The notes below the pieces were generated by a model. That model worked only from the letters and a program-made list of their open reading frames with translations, did no database searches and was not told the origin of the DNA. A program made the position numbers and the translations under genes. Positions 21,721-34,725 of a stretch of DNA of 64,000 bases are shown piece by piece. Positions within the stretch are counted from its first letter, which is position 1. The number at the start of each line of letters is the position of its first letter. Source of the stretch: Sorex araneus. Lineage: Eukaryota > Chordata > Mammalia > Eulipotyphla > Soricidae. The stretch covers positions 81,276,474-81,340,473 of the forward strand of contig NC_073305.1 of NCBI RefSeq assembly GCF_027595985.1, read 5' to 3'.

Positions 21721-22749
21721 CCCTTCTGTGCAGAGAAGGGCAGAGAATGGTGAGTCTGCAAATGGCAAAGGGAGTGGCCTGGGGCTGCAGTCAGGAGGAT
21801 CACCTCCAAAAGCTCCATCTCCCAGTGGGGGAAGTGGAATGAACAATACCCTTCTCAGAGGGTTGCTGATGGGAGAGACAGTGCCCCAAATCACAACTCG
21901 CAATGAATATTCATTTCCTTCCTTCACCAGGGAGCAGCTTAGTTCCAGTGGTAAGAGAGGGCCCGCCCCTGAAGGGCAGTGATGGTCTCGGCTGATTGCT
22001 GGCTCAGGCCCCATCAGACTGCGTGCTGTGTGGGGGTGCTCAGCATTTCCTGTAACTCTGCACTTCTAATGTCAGGAGCAGTGACCCTCCTCTTCAGACT
22101 GACAAGCAAAAAAATATGCCGGAGGGATGAGTATAACGGTTCTTGGTTTACCCGGCCACAGGGTCATCTAAACAGCCTTGGGTGAAGATGCAAAAGAACC
22201 AAACTCAAAGGCACTGGGTTGAAAAGCATCTATTTAAAGAGAAATAAATGGAACTATGCGCCTTTAGCTAAGCGGGGATGCTTAACTGATGGATCAAATA
22301 GTTGGCTTCAGTTTATAAAGATCTGCATATTCTTTATACATGCATTCAAGTTTCACAACACTTGTTTTTCTGTTTATTCTTCAGTTAACTAGCTGGGGAC
22401 CTTCTGGAATGGAGACACCCTTGCCGGTTTCCGCAGCTTGTAGCCCCTGTCCTCCACAATGAAGCTCATAGCCCAGAGCATCACTCCTGCAATGACAAAT
22501 GCTTCTTCACCCTGTCCTCTTTATATAATTGAAGCTTTATATAATTGAAGCTCTAAGCACATTCTTTTTTGAGAAAAACAAATAGAGCAGGATTACACTC
22601 CCACCAGATTTCCTTCCATCCAGTTCCTGTGTCAAACTCACCCTCTCCTCTTTTCATTCATCCCCATTGTTTATTGTTGTGTTTGTTTGTTTGTTTCTGT
22701 TTTTTTCCTTGTTGGCCTCCCCAGACTTCCGCAGGGTTGCACAAGAGTC

Positions 22750-22914
22750 ACTTTTTTTTGGGGGGGTCACACCCAGCGATACTCAGGGGTTACTCCTGGC
22801 TCTGCACTCAGGAATTATTCATGGCAGTGCTTGGGGGACCATATGGGATGTCGAGGATGGAACCCAGGTTGGCCATGTGCAAGGCAAATGCCCTATTCAC
22901 CTCACTGTAGCCTC
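22750..22914 (-). mobile_element. Type A SINE
   Basis: GGGGTCACACCCAGCGATAC and 'ggggttactcctggctctgc' body, antisense. Confidence 0.85.
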
Positions 22915-23310
22915 AGGAGTCACTTCTAAGGGTGCTCAGTCAACTGCACCAGGTGGTTCAACATGAGAGTCCAACAATATGGTGGAGCTCAGGTCCTGCA
23001 GTCAAGCACACCAACAAGGTAACTTCAAGGTCCTCAGGTGTCTCCAGGAGGATAGAAGTGTGAAGAATCAAACTAACCCAGGGCCCTGCACATGCAAAGC
23101 ATGTGCATTGGACCCCCAAGCTAGCTCTCCCGTCCCACATGCTCTGTGTATGACCAGCTCCTTATCCCGACTTCTTGCCTCTTCCTCCATGAGTTGAGGG
23201 GATGCAGGCACACTGGAGTGTAACATCAGTCTTCTTCAGTGTCTCCTTAGCACCCATAAACTCTGTTCACTCCCTTCTGTTACTCTGTATTGAAGTCATG
23301 GTTGTTTCCT

Positions 23311-23545
23311 GTTGTCCCATTATTCATTGATTTGAATAAGCGGGCACCAGTAACGTCTCCATTGTAAGACTTATTGTTACTATTTTTGGCATATCGAATA
23401 TGCCACAGGTAGCTTGCCAGGCTCTGCTGTGTGGGCAGGATACTCTCGGTAGCTTGCCAGGCTCTCCAAGAGGGACAGAGGAATCGAACCTGGGTGAGCC
23501 ACGTGCAAGGCAAACACCCTACCCACTGTACTATCACTCCAGCCT
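23311..23545 (-). mobile_element. Type B SINE with target duplication
   Basis: Full antisense type B flanked by ATGGTTGTTTCCT at 23298-23310 and 23546-23558. The 3' end has no poly(A). Confidence 0.93.
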
Positions 23546-23585
23546 ATGGTTGTTTCCTAACAGTTAAAACGTTTTTTTAGTTTTG

Positions 23586-23733
23586 TTTTTTTTTTTTTTT
23601 TTGGCCACACTTGTGGTGCCTGGGTACCACTTCCAGCCTCTTGAGGAATAGTCTCTCTGGGCAGAGTGGGGGAGGGGAGGGGAGGGAAGGGACCAAGTCC
23701 CAATTCCCATGTGCAAAGCATATTATCCAGCCC
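23586..23733 (-). mobile_element. Old SINE fragment
   Basis: T-run, GGCCACACTTGTGGTGCC and a distal 'atgtgcaaagca' head remnant, interrupted by a G-rich run. Confidence 0.4.
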
Positions 23734-24666
23734 TTCCTCCTATCTTCTTGCATCCTCTTCCTCTTCTTTGTAGTATCAGGGATTGAAGCCTGGGATTCAT
23801 ACACACAAGGTATGAACTGGCCCCTTTGCTACATTTTCAACCTAACATTTTAAATATTTTCTTTCTCCAGATAGATTGAAAAGGGAAAAATACCCGTTTA
23901 TCTTTTGACATTTGTCACAACCCTCTGCACCCAAGAGAAGTCAGGAGACTGACAATACATCCCTGTTTCTGATCTATTTCTCTAGCTTTAATTTGTATGT
24001 AAGTTGTTTTATTGTTTTAGATCTGTTATTATAAACAGCTACCAATCCTACATGAAGATAGTATACATTTTTAAGGTAAATATGATTGAACAACTCCCAC
24101 CTTACAAAATAAATATGCTTCTCTTCTAAAAACAGAACTACTATAATCTCTGTCACAGCTCACTGACTTCCTCAAACACTACTTTCTTTTATTTTCTGAT
24201 AGTTACTGAGACATCTAAGAGGAAGAATATGAGGCCTTTGAATCTGAACAGAAAAATAATTCTTAAGGAGCCTTTTAGTTCTTGAAGTTCTCTCTCCACA
24301 GAAAAGTTAGTCAGAAGTGCACATACATTTGAGAACTGGGATTCTGAAAAGTCCATTACTGATTATAGTAATTTCCCTTACAATAGTGAAACTCAATGTA
24401 ACATTAAGCCCCGTGATAAAGTAGTCTTCATAATAACTATGTATAAAATTTCATCATCATTACCATTTGTTAATACCAAAATTTTCTGTCTGGTTAGAAC
24501 AGTAAATAGTTAAATTGAAAGCCCCAAAATACTTAGTGTTCAGCACTATAAGGTTTACCAAAGTGCAGTCAGCAATTCTAATGGGGTGGGGTTGGTATAT
24601 ATTGACTTTGGGAGAGATAACCTGTGAAGCCAAAAGTTATTTGACCTTTTCCTAGATACTGAAAGC

Positions 24667-24704
<38 letters not shown>

Positions 24705-24783
24705 CATACACACACACACTCATACACACACACACACACTCATACACATACACACTCATACACACACACACACACACACACAC
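24667..24783. repeat. (CA)n with CACTCATA variants
   Basis: About 115 bp of CA runs punctuated by ACTCATACACA units, a minisatellite-like higher-order pattern. Confidence 0.95.
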
Positions 24784-25525
24784 TGAAAAGAAAGTAGCAG
24801 AAGAGAAATCATAGTATGAGACATTAAAGAATTCAACCATCATTGCTGGCTTTACAGATAGAGGACAGGGACAATCATCAAAGGAATGTGAGTAAATCTA
24901 GAAACTAAGAAAGGCAAGGAAACATTTTTCCATAGAACTAGCAAAAGGAAAACATCCTAAATGTATCTTTATTTTATCCTGTGTCTTAGACTTCTGGCCT
25001 AAAAACTGTAATATTTGTGTTCCAAGGCAAGAAATTTGTGATATGTTATTATAGCAGCAGTAGCAAACTAATACAGAGCACATGAGTAAGACCAGAGGGA
25101 ACTTACAAGTAAATTTACTTCATAATTCAAGTCAAAGAAAGTAGTCTAAATGTCTCATAATAACCCATCCAAGGGATTCAAGATATGCTTAAAAAAAAAA
25201 ATACCTGCTTCTGATATTTTACCCTGTTCCACATATGCCAGATTTCTGACTCAGATCTTTTACCCTGAAGTTCATAGGAAACAGGCAATTTTGAATTTTC
25301 CAATACTATTTCTAAGAACTGTATTTACCTAGTTGCAGTGTATTTTTTATTAGGATAAAATAAAAAATTTATTCATTGTTATAAAATAAAAATATTACCG
25401 AGGTATAATTTTGAAAGTACACCAACTCATTTCTTCCCCTACTAGGGAACCATTTAAAACATCTGTTCATTATTATGTATCAATGATTTCACATATATTT
25501 CTACATATATATGTATATGTATTAT

Positions 25526-25696
25526 TTTATTTTGTTTTGGCTTGGTGGCCATCATACCTAGCAGTGCGCCAAGTTTACTTCTGGCTTCGTGATTAGTGCA
25601 CTGAGCACTGCTGGTGGTGCTCATCAGACCATATCCAGTGCCAGGAATTGAACTGGGCTCCTGGAGCCTCATACACTGTACTATCTTTCACCCTAA
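25526..25696 (-). mobile_element. Old SINE
   Basis: Antisense body 'gcactgagcactgctgg' and 'agaccatatccagtgcc'. Confidence 0.65.
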
Positions 25697-26144
25697 TGAG
25701 CAATGTATATTTTTAGACAATTTTGTTTGTTTGATAAGGAAACAATGTTTACTTCCTTCTGGAATAGGGTAAATACAGGCAGATAGAATCTCATCCTATA
25801 GCAATGTTTCTCAGATGAGGCACATTTGCTCTCTCGAAGACATTTGGTAATATCTGGAGGCATTCTGATCATTACAACTGGTGGATAGTGGTCAGAGATG
25901 CTCCTAAATATCCTATTACACACAGGATGGACATCATCATGTAGATGGATATGATCTCCACATATTCGTGTCATGGGAATTCAAATGTTCCTAACCATCT
26001 TCTGCTAGCAATACTGAAAAGAGGGTAAGTTTATAGGTATGGTTGGATCCTGAGGTTTCCTCTTTATCTAACCAGTATTACCCCCTTTAAAAGCATAAGA
26101 AAACTTCCCACTTTATACCTGTGAATAGTGAAACTAGGTAAGAC

Positions 26145-26577
26145 TATAGCACTGTAGCACTGTCATCCCATTGTTCATCAATTTGCTTGAGCAGGCACCA
26201 GTAACATCTCCATTATGAGACTTGTTGTTACTGTTTTGGGCATATCCAATACACCACGGGTATGGGACTGCAGCGATAGCACAGCAGGTAGGGCATTTGC
26301 CTTACATGCGGCAGACCCAGGTTCGATTCCCAGCATCCCATATGGTCCCCCTGAGCATGCCAGGAGTAATTCCTGAGTGAAGACCAGGAGTAACCCCTGT
26401 GCATCTCGGGTGTGACTTTATAAAGCTTAAAAAAACAAACAAACAACACACTACAGGTAGCTTGCCAGGCTCTGCTGTGTGGGCGGGATACTCTCGGTAG
26501 CTTGCCAGGCTCTCTGAGAGGGACAGAGGAATCGAACCTGGGTCGGCAGTGTGCAAGGCAAATGCCCTACCCACTGT
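26145..26577 (-). mobile_element. Type B SINE interrupted by a nested SINE
   Basis: Antisense type B halves at 26145-26264 and about 26455-26577 join into one element once the inner plus-strand SINE is removed. Confidence 0.9.
26265..26454 (+). mobile_element. Type A SINE nested in a type B SINE
   Basis: GACTGCAGCGATAGCACAGC head, GGTTCGATTCCCAGCATCCC, A-rich tail. Flanked by imperfect copies of ACACCACGGGTA. Confidence 0.9.
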
Positions 26578-27989
26578 GTATATGATAATAAAGTAGTACT
26601 ACTAATAATAATAGTATTATTTTCTTGTTACCATATCTAGCTAATGGAACCAAACCTTATCTTGACCATTACTAAGTCAAAGGTGTCTGAAGCTGCTTAT
26701 CTTGGACACAAAAAGCAAGGCTTGTGTAATTGTTTCACCAACAGATAAGGATCCCCTTTGGTAAAAGCTATTAAATAAAAGAGCCATTTGTAACCACAAG
26801 TTCTTAACAGGCAGAAGTAAAAGCAATATATTTTACCCACACTTTGCAAAAGAAAACTTATCTATAGCTTTTTTTCAAATGTCCAGATGTTTGTGCCTTA
26901 GACAGCTTTAAGGTTGTAAATGTTCCACGTTATCTAAGGTCTCTGGGCGGTTTGCTATACCATACTGAAAACATCCCCTTACATTCTACACTAGTTAAAC
27001 CACATCTTACTCAGCTGGGAGAGACTTTAAGGATTGTTTAAAAAAGAAAATTTATTCAAAGGAACAAATACCCAACCACCATCATATCAACAAGGAAACA
27101 AAACAATGAATGCCAGTCACAGAAAAAATTAGTAAAGGAACTGTGAGGGAAAACCAAAATGGCATCTACAGTAATACACAAAATGAGACATGTTTCATGT
27201 GAGATTAGACTGAAGAACTCCATCAGCAGGAATTTTTCAACCATTACTACAGCCTCTTTATCAGAAGGGCCATTTGAGCGCAGATCTGGTGACTCCCATA
27301 AGGGCTAGAGAAGAAGGGATAACTGCATCGGATAAGGAAAAAAAATGGCATGAATACTGCAGGCTAGTGAACCTTCAAATGACGTTAAAGATCAGAAGTA
27401 TACAAGGGACAGGTAGGGAACTCAAATGAGTTCAACAGTACTTGTGTAATAAATGAAAAGCATGAGAAAAAAAGGTGGATGATAGGACCATCCATAAGGC
27501 GTGGTCTACTGCAGTGGTCTGCTGTTATATAGTTGTAAGTGCGCCTTGCTGCGAGGCCTTTTTCTTTTGTTTTCAAAGTAAGCTAGGGAACCACAGTTGT
27601 ATGTAAAATCTATTGATTTTTAAAGACTGCTGTTAATGCAGCATTTCTAAGTATTGCATAAGTCAAAGAGTATAGATTAGTGACCTCGAGGACAAATTAA
27701 CCTTTCTCTTAGAAGTTCCACACAACTATCCCCAACCTTGAAGGATTATGAATGGAGATATGGCAAATATTACAGAGTCCAGAGTTAGTCACATTTGTCT
27801 GCAATGTGAATCATCAGAATGCTTCTCTTCAAGGTATGGACTTTGACTTGAGAGATCTGGCAAGAGAAGGTCATTAAGTCACCAAAAAATTCTACATTTT
27901 TCCTCTGGACACAACACAGATCAGGAAGGACCTCTATTTTCTTCTAGAGAGTTGCCTCTCCTTCTCTTAAATTGCATGCAAAAATGAGG

Positions 27990-28066
27990 CGAGATGGAGA
28001 AACAGAGCAAGAGACAGACCAACAGACAGACCGACAGACAAAGACAGAGAGTGAAAGAGAGAGATG
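27990..28066. repeat. (GACA)n/(GAGA)n purine-rich tract
   Basis: Repeated ACAGACC, GACAGAC and GAGAGTG units. Confidence 0.8.
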
Positions 28067-28299
28067 AGGTTACCTCAGTGTGGCAGTTAGCTCTTCCGAT
28101 GCTGAGGTTATTCCTACCTTACTTGGTAAAATAAAGCTTCAAAACTCTTCCCCATCCTTTTGACATTAGTAAAATCAACCAGGGAAAACTCAAGTTTCCT
28201 CTAAGAGAGAATGCTTCACTGATGGAATCAATTCTAGTCCACTCAGCTTCTCAGTCCTCTCTACATCCTTCTGCTGCCATGCAAAGAGTTCTCTTGCTT

Positions 28300-28436
28300 G
28301 CTTGTTTTTTATTTTCTATTTTGCAATTCTTGGTGGTACTTCGAAGCCACTCCCCCAAATTGTCGGGTCAGGATCAAACCCAGTACTCCAACATAACAAA
28401 GCATGTGCTCCAGCCCTTTGAGCCCTCTCCCTGACC
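28300..28436 (-). mobile_element. Old SINE
   Basis: Antisense remnant: T-rich start, GGATCAAACCCAGTAC and 'catgtgctccagccc'. Confidence 0.55.
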
Positions 28437-28780
28437 AATCTTTGATTACCAACTTTATCTTTGCAATCATGAATATTTGTGCATAGCCATATATAGGACA
28501 AAGGCTAAACAGCTAAGTTTGGGGTAAATTTTCCAAATCTTAGCTTCCCGTATTCTCTTTTGATTTTGTCTGATTCACATTGAGCTTTAAAATGTAGGTA
28601 TTATTTTAGCATGAAACTAACTATACTGTATGTTGGTGTATCTTATAGCAATCCCATAGTTAAGATTTTTCGATGCGGTGGAAAATCCAATGCAGTTCAA
28701 TGCATTGGACAGAGAAAATTATTTGTTATATTTAATTCAGTCATATTTATTAAAACAACAAGATTAAGAAAATAATACTT

Positions 28781-28964
28781 GGGGCTGGAGCAGTAGCACA
28801 GCGGGTAGGGCGCTTGCCTTGCACGCGGCCGACCCAGGCTGACCCAGGTTCGAATCCCAGCATCCCATATGGTCCCCTGAGCACCGCCAGGGGTAATTCC
28901 TGAGTGTAGAACCAGGAGTAACCCCTGTGCATTGCTGGGTGTGACCCAAAAAGCAAAAAAAAAA
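28781..28964 (+). mobile_element. Type A SINE with perfect target duplication
   Basis: Flanked by AAGAAAATAATACTT at 28766-28780 and 28965-28979. The head has a duplicated 10-bp unit (GACCCAGGCT/GACCCAGGTT) just before box B. Confidence 0.95.
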
Positions 28965-29259
28965 AAGAAAATAATACTTAAATTTAACATGAATTTTTTG
29001 AAATTGAAGCACAGGTAATTTAATGCAATGTGCAATTAATCGATAATTGTAGTAACGAGATCTTTTATTCCTCTTAAGAGCATATTGATTGCCTTATTTT
29101 TTTACAACGTAAGTCCATGAGTCAGAAGTGGCAATGTTAAGCAGCAGTGAAGATGTCTGAGGGAGAAAAACACCAAGTCTCTTGCCGCTCCATCTCCACA
29201 AATAGCTTTTATACATTATGTATACAGAACGTACCCTGTCCACCTCAATCCTTAATTAT

Positions 29260-29600
29260 CCTCACCCTCACCTCACCTAAGTCACACTGCTCGCAACTCT
29301 GCCTGGAACACATGAAAGTCTTTCCCAGGACTGCATGCCTGTTGGTCTCTCTGCCAGAACTGTCTGCCCATCTTCTGGGGTTCATCCCGGTCACATCACT
29401 AAGACAATTTTCTCCTCAAAGTGTGGAGACTAGAAACTACTTTCATTCTAAGAAGCCAGGCCTCTCCTACCTTTCCCTGTCTCTACCTCTCCCTCTTTCT
29501 CTGCAGATAAGAAGCATAACTCTTTTTCGCTGTTCCATGCTCAGTGTCTGCCATAGAGTAGCCACTAGTAAATATTTTTTGTAATCAATAAAGGGGTGAA
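29260..29600 (+). mobile_element. L2 relic
   Basis: Typical L2 3' order: 'ctctgcctggaacac' near 29298, then 'agtgtctgccatagagtag' and 'aataaaggggtgaa' at the end. The 145-codon frame across it is not a gene. Confidence 0.5.
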
Positions 29601-31061
29601 CAAAACTTGCATTAGGAATTACCTAGCTTGGAATACCACACCTGTGGACCCCAGGTGATCCCAAGGCGGTCACGGGCGAAAATCTCAAAATGGGAGGAGG
29701 GCACGACACAAGATTAAGGGGCCAATCAGTAGAACAATGAGGTCACATAAAGGGGACAAGTTTAGAAGGGGCCCTGTTGGAAAAGGGCTGAGAAACACTG
29801 ACCTTGCCCCTTCAATACAATGGGTGTCTAATTTTAAAGTAGACTTCGATTTCTCCTCAATGGCTAAGTTTTTTTTCTTTAGTTCTATATTTAGTATTCT
29901 GCTTCTATTAGTGTATTGTGAGTGGGACCTGTAAAAATGGAGCAAAGTGGCAGCGTGGACTCAGAACAAATGTCTGACTTCACAGAAAACAGCAGGAGGA
30001 CCTGTGGCCGATCTTAAGATCATGTTTCTGCAGCAATCTGGAAGACTTCAGAGCAAACAGTTCCCTTTAATACCACCACCACCCCCATTTCTTTTGCATT
30101 TGATTCGAGTGAATATTTCTCAATTTGAGAGCTCTTGAGAGAAGGTTCTAGGTTAATTTCTATGGACCTTGGAAAATTTTTTTTTAAAAAAGCAGGGTCA
30201 AGATAAACCACAATATCAGTAACCTGAGGGTCACCTCCTTATGCAGAAAATATCCCTTTTCTGGAATGCAGGGAAAGGAATAGACTCTGAAATTCCTCCT
30301 GATCTCCCCAGACATTCTCCTCGAGTTGCTCTGAGACCATAATTGCACTTTTCTAACCATTCTATGTGCAGAAAGTCAGAAGTAACTGGGAACCTTTGAA
30401 AATACAAAGCCCTTACTCCCTAGCTGCAGAGTACAGAGACACAATGGAGGAGAGGAAATAAGGAAATGAGGAAAGAGCGTTGGGTTCTATTTACAGGAAA
30501 TCCCTTTAGGTTTGGGGCAGGCCCTTTCATACCACAGAAAGGATTTCTCAAGTGTAACACATGTGACTGAACCAGATTACTATCCCTGCTCATTTTGCTG
30601 CTTCTTCATGCTGAGCATCTGTTCTGGCAGTAGTGACTCGAGTGACTGACTGGCAATAGATGGTGGGCTCAGTTTGGGGGAAGGGGGTGCAATTCAATGA
30701 TAAGCATCACCATTTCATCCACACAACAACAATTCCTGCAATCAAGAACTACCCCTCCCCCACCATAGAGTGAGGGGAAGTGGGCATGCTGAAAAAATGC
30801 CCAGCGGGTGGACTCTCTCCCCAACTTCCTTGGGATCACCAGAATTCCCTCTGTGAGAACTATGGGGCTGGCGACTCCCCGTGCCTGGTGATCAGAAGGC
30901 CAACGCCTTATGGGACACCTTAGCTAATACCTAAGAAACTGATAGCTGATTGGAGTGTTACCCCAACATCTGGTCCTGACCATTTGGGGACTATCAACAC
31001 TCTAAGGGGTGTGTTTTCCATCTTTCTTGTTTATTTTCCCCAGCTTGGCTCAGCTCTCATT

Positions 31062-31190
31062 TGAGAACTGGAGAGATGGGTCAGGAGGCCAAGCACACAT
31101 GTTATATGTTAGAGGTTCAGGTTAGGTCCCCAAGTACTGCCAGAAGTAAGGGTCCATCAGAGCACCACCCGGCACAGCCCCCAACCCCTC
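31062..31190 (+). mobile_element. Old SINE
   Basis: AACTGGAGAGATGGGTCAGG head and 'gagcaccacccggcac' 3' part. Confidence 0.6.
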
Positions 31191-31263
31191 CAAACTCCCC
31201 CCAGTCCCCCAAGACTCAACAATAGAAACTCATTTAGAAGTAGAACATAGTATAGTACTGGAA

Positions 31264-31512
31264 GACTGGAGCGATAGCGCAGAGGGTAAGGCATGTGCCT
31301 TGCATGCGGCTGACCCGGGTTCAATTCCTCCATCCCTCTCGGAGAGCCCAGCAAGCTACTGAGAGTATCTCGCTTGTATGGCAGAGTCTGGCAAGCTACC
31401 TGTGGCGTATTCGATATGCCAAAAACAGTAACAATAAGCCTCACAATGGAAACGTTACTGGTGCCTCCTTGAGCAAATCGATGAACAATGGGAATGACAG
31501 TGCTACAGTGCT
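31264..31512 (+). mobile_element. Type B SINE
   Basis: Complete plus-strand copy; flanks show TATAGTACTGGA and TATAGTAACTGGA, an imperfect target duplication. Confidence 0.9.
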
Positions 31513-32319
31513 ATAGTAACTGGAATTTGAAGGGAGGGTCATCTGTCATCCCAAGCCTGAGATTCAATGCAGGGCCCTGCAAAATGGGAGGCCCTATACT
31601 AATTTTGCTGTGCTAGGGTGGGGATGGGGGACTCTAAAGCCACATTCAGTGATGTTCAGGCAAACCTTGTGGTGCCTGGAACGGAAGAGGGTCAGGCCAT
31701 CCTAGGCATGCACTCCAAACATTTTGTTATCTCCCACCCAAGACTGGTTTGTTTGTTTTTTGTTTTTGCTTTTTTTAAAAGTACAAATCTTTCCCCAAAT
31801 CCAACGCCTATCCCACAAAGGAGGCAAGTTCCAATTAGCCTCTGCTCCCTCATTCATCTGCATCATCTCTGCAGCAGCCACAAGATCACAGGCCTGAGTC
31901 AAATCCAGAACTTATTTCTTTTGGAGAGAGTAACTTTTTAGGGGAAGCTTCAGGGGTGAATGTTTTAGTTGATGAAAGAAAATCAAACAAGATTGTCCCC
32001 TCTCCACCCCCCACCCCACCTTTTTGACTCAGCCAGAGAAATCTTGATCTTATCGGGCCCCGTAAGGCAGGAAGCCTGGAGAGCAGGGAACGGATGGCCT
32101 CGTGCCCATCGTTCTGTTCCTTCTGCAGTTGCCCAGAACCCTGCAGGAGATGCCCTCTGCCCAGAAGGGAGGAGTCTGTTTTGTCCCAGCGGGAGATCGA
32201 CAGCTAAGAAAGCTGGCTGCGTTCCCGGTTCGCCTGGCTGCGTTCTCCCTCCTAAAAGCACGGCATCTACAGAGCTGCTGCTTTGGGGAAAACGCTGGGA
32301 GCTGAGGGTTCCATCACCT

Positions 32320-32770
32320 CCTCCGCACAGAACCCCAGATCCGTACCGGGTGCTGGCAGTTCCCGAGAGGCCGCCCGCGCAGGCCGAAGCCCAGAACGGT
32401 TCCGTTCTCTCCCCCTACCCCCAAGCTCTGCGCGGGCACCGCCTCCAGCAACCCCCTCCTCACTCCCTCACCCCTGCTCGGGCTCCCCGCACCTCCCCGG
32501 GGCTCGTCCTCACCCGGGCGCGGCGGCGAGTGGGCACCGGGGGCCCCGGAGCGCGCGAGTCGGACCCTAGGGCGCCGGGCACCGACGCGGGCCGCTCCGA
32601 CGATCCGCGGGGCCGGCAGGCAGCTGCGGGCTCGGCGCTCCGGGCGCCCGGCGCGGCTTTATCCCCGAGCGTCCCCGCGCTGGCCGTGCGGGAGGAGGGA
32701 CGGGGAGGAGCGTGGGTCGCGCCGCCCAGCGGGCGACGGGGCGTGATGGGAGCACCGGTTCCCTCCATCC
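32320..32770 (-). promoter_or_regulatory. PLA2G7: CpG island, likely PLA2G7 promoter and non-coding exon 1
   Basis: This is the only CpG-dense block in the window. The sequence is strongly GC-rich between about 32330 and 32760, with GC-box-like CCGCCC at 32371 and 32722. It lies upstream of PLA2G7 exon 2 on the transcribed strand, and no other gene start is near. Two consensus-like minus-strand donors occur (GTGAG at 32467-32471 and GTGAGG at 32508-32513), either of which could end exon 1. The transcription start cannot be set from sequence alone. The 310-codon plus-strand open frame through here is explained by stop-poor GC-rich sequence. Confidence 0.65.
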
Positions 32771-33384
32771 GGGCTAACTGGACCCTTACCGCTGGGAACC
32801 TCCACTCCCAACTTTTCTATTCAAAGGCCGGTCACGTCTGTCCTCTGCTGGATTCGCCCCATGACAAGCCAGGCTGTTTTCCTTCACTCCTTTGCAAGTG
32901 ACTCTTGGCATCCCCTGGTGCCCGACTCATTCTGCCCTGCACTCTGGAAGTCCGTTCCCAAGCAATGAAACTGTGCGCGGGAGCAGAAAGGCAAGCAGGA
33001 AAAGGGTTTTTTGGTTTGGAGGCAAAGAAGATGACTGTTTTGCACTTTCGCCCAATAAAACTCAATTTTTATTCAGTTTAGTAAAAACCTCCTTTCTAAA
33101 GTCCAGAGCTTTCACCCTTTCTAGCGAGAACCTGTTCATTGAAACTTGAAAGTTTCTGCTAGAGATTCAGAGAGATCCTTTGAAATTCTTCTGTTGTATT
33201 AAATTTTTTAAACTTTATTTAAAATGTTTTAAATTGCCTTGAATTACAAAGTTATTAATGATTGAATTTAAAATGGGCAGTATTCCAACACGAATTCTTT
33301 TACAAGTGTCCACTTCTATCTACCAGTACCCCCAGTTCCCTTCTTCCCTCACACCCTGCCTCTGTCGTAGGCACTTTTCCCCCC

Positions 33385-33538
33385 TTATTTCTTTTGGTTT
33401 GGGGGCCTTACCGGATGATTCCAGGGATTACACTCTGGCAATCTCTGCACTCAGAGATTACTCCTGGTGCGCTGGGGATCCAACCAGGGTCCTCTCTGCA
33501 TGGCAAATGCCCTACCCCCTGGACTATTACTTCTGCCC
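33385..33538 (-). mobile_element. Old type A-like SINE
   Basis: Antisense 'ctctgcactcagagattactcctgg' type body and 'ggcaaatgccctacc' head. Confidence 0.65.
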
Positions 33539-33571
33539 AGCAGACAATCTTTAAACTTTTAAAATGATGAT

Positions 33572-33822
33572 TGTTGAGATAGCACAGCGGGTAGGGCGTT
33601 TGCTTTGCCCACGGCCGACCTGGGTTCTATTCCTCCGTTCTTCTCGGAGAGCCCAGCAGGCTACTGAGAGTATCCTGCCCGCTCGGCAGAGCCTGGCAAA
33701 CTACCCATTGCGTATTTGATATGCCAAAAACAATAACAAGTCTCACAATGGAGACACTACTGGTGCCCGCTCTAGCAACTCAATGAACAATGGGATGACA
33801 GTGCTACAGTGCTACAGTGAGT
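33572..33822 (+). mobile_element. Type B SINE
   Basis: AGATAGCACAGCGGGTAGGG head and the full type B body ending in ACAGTGCTACAGTGCTACAG. Confidence 0.9.
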
Positions 33823-33959
33823 CTTGCTGCAGGGAGAGAACCATAGACAGTACTTAATTTTTTTCCTGAGCATTCTAAGTAAGAAAGAATGGATTATAGC
33901 TTTTTTATTCCACATTTAATTGTATGATATTGGGCCATTTTTTCACCCTTTCTGCTCTG

Positions 33960-34148
33960 TTCTGTTTTGGTTTGGGGGCGGCAGCCAGCAGTGCTCAGGG
34001 CTTATTCCTGGATTTGTGCTCAGAGACGGATTGAGTGGGGTGGGGAATGTTGGGACTGGTGCTTAGGGGACCATTTGTGGTGTTGTGGAGTCCACCCAGG
34101 TTGACCAGGTGCAGGCACGCACCTTATCTGCAGTACTATCCCGCAACC
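33960..34148 (-). mobile_element. Old SINE with a G-rich insertion
   Basis: Antisense body 'cagtgctcagggcttattcctgg' style, split by a GGGGTGGGG segment. Confidence 0.55.
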
Positions 34149-34473
34149 TCAGCACTCTCTAGGTTTACATAGAGGTAAATCGCGGACATCAACAGAGGCA
34201 CCTGATGGAAAGAAATGAAAATAGTGTGAAATGTTCAAGACTGAACCTGGCACAAGGGAGACATTCAGTTAATTGGTCCTCCAAGAAAAAGTGACTTATT
34301 TAATCTAACAATAGGTGAAACTTTAAATAAAACTGGATCAATCTAATGGCACTTTTTCTGTACTTCTTGTATAAACTCCGGTGCAATTACTTGTCCCAGG
34401 TAATTTTATTAATCAAAAATGGTATAAAGATTCTAATCAAGTGTCTGGATGAGATGAAGAAGCAGGAGGCACA

Positions 34474-34725
34474 GTTAGACTTCACTGTAGCACTGTTATC
34501 CTGTTGTTCATTAATTTGTTCGAGCAGGCACCAGCAACGTCTCCATTGTGAGACTTGTTACTGTTTTTGGCATATCGAATATGCCATGGGTAGCTTACCA
34601 GGCTCTGCCGTGTAGGTGGGATACTCTTGGTAGCTTGCCGGGCTCTCTGAGAGGGACAAAGGAATCGAACCCGGGTCAGCCACGTGCAAGGCAAAGGCCC
34701 TAACCACTGTGCTATGGCTCCAGTC
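34474..34725 (-). mobile_element. Type B SINE with target duplication
   Basis: Flanked by CAGGAGGCACA at 34463-34473 and 34726-34736; no poly(A) tail. Confidence 0.93.

Noticed and set aside
24667..24783. Regular CACTCATA spacing as a CRISPR-like repeat-spacer pattern
   Set aside because: It is a CA microsatellite with variant units; there are no unique spacers, and the organism is a mammal.
28781..28964. tRNA gene candidates from intact box A/box B sequences
   Set aside because: All such hits are SINE heads with SINE bodies and target duplications; no cloverleaf of a functional tRNA with its own terminator was seen.
29147..29584. 145-codon open frame in PLA2G7 intron 1
   Set aside because: Coincides with an L2-like relic and shows no protein family pattern.
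31969..32901. 310-codon open frame on the plus strand
   Set aside because: It spans a CpG island where stops are rare, has no recognisable domain, is Pro/Arg/Ala-rich throughout, and no splice or start context supports it.
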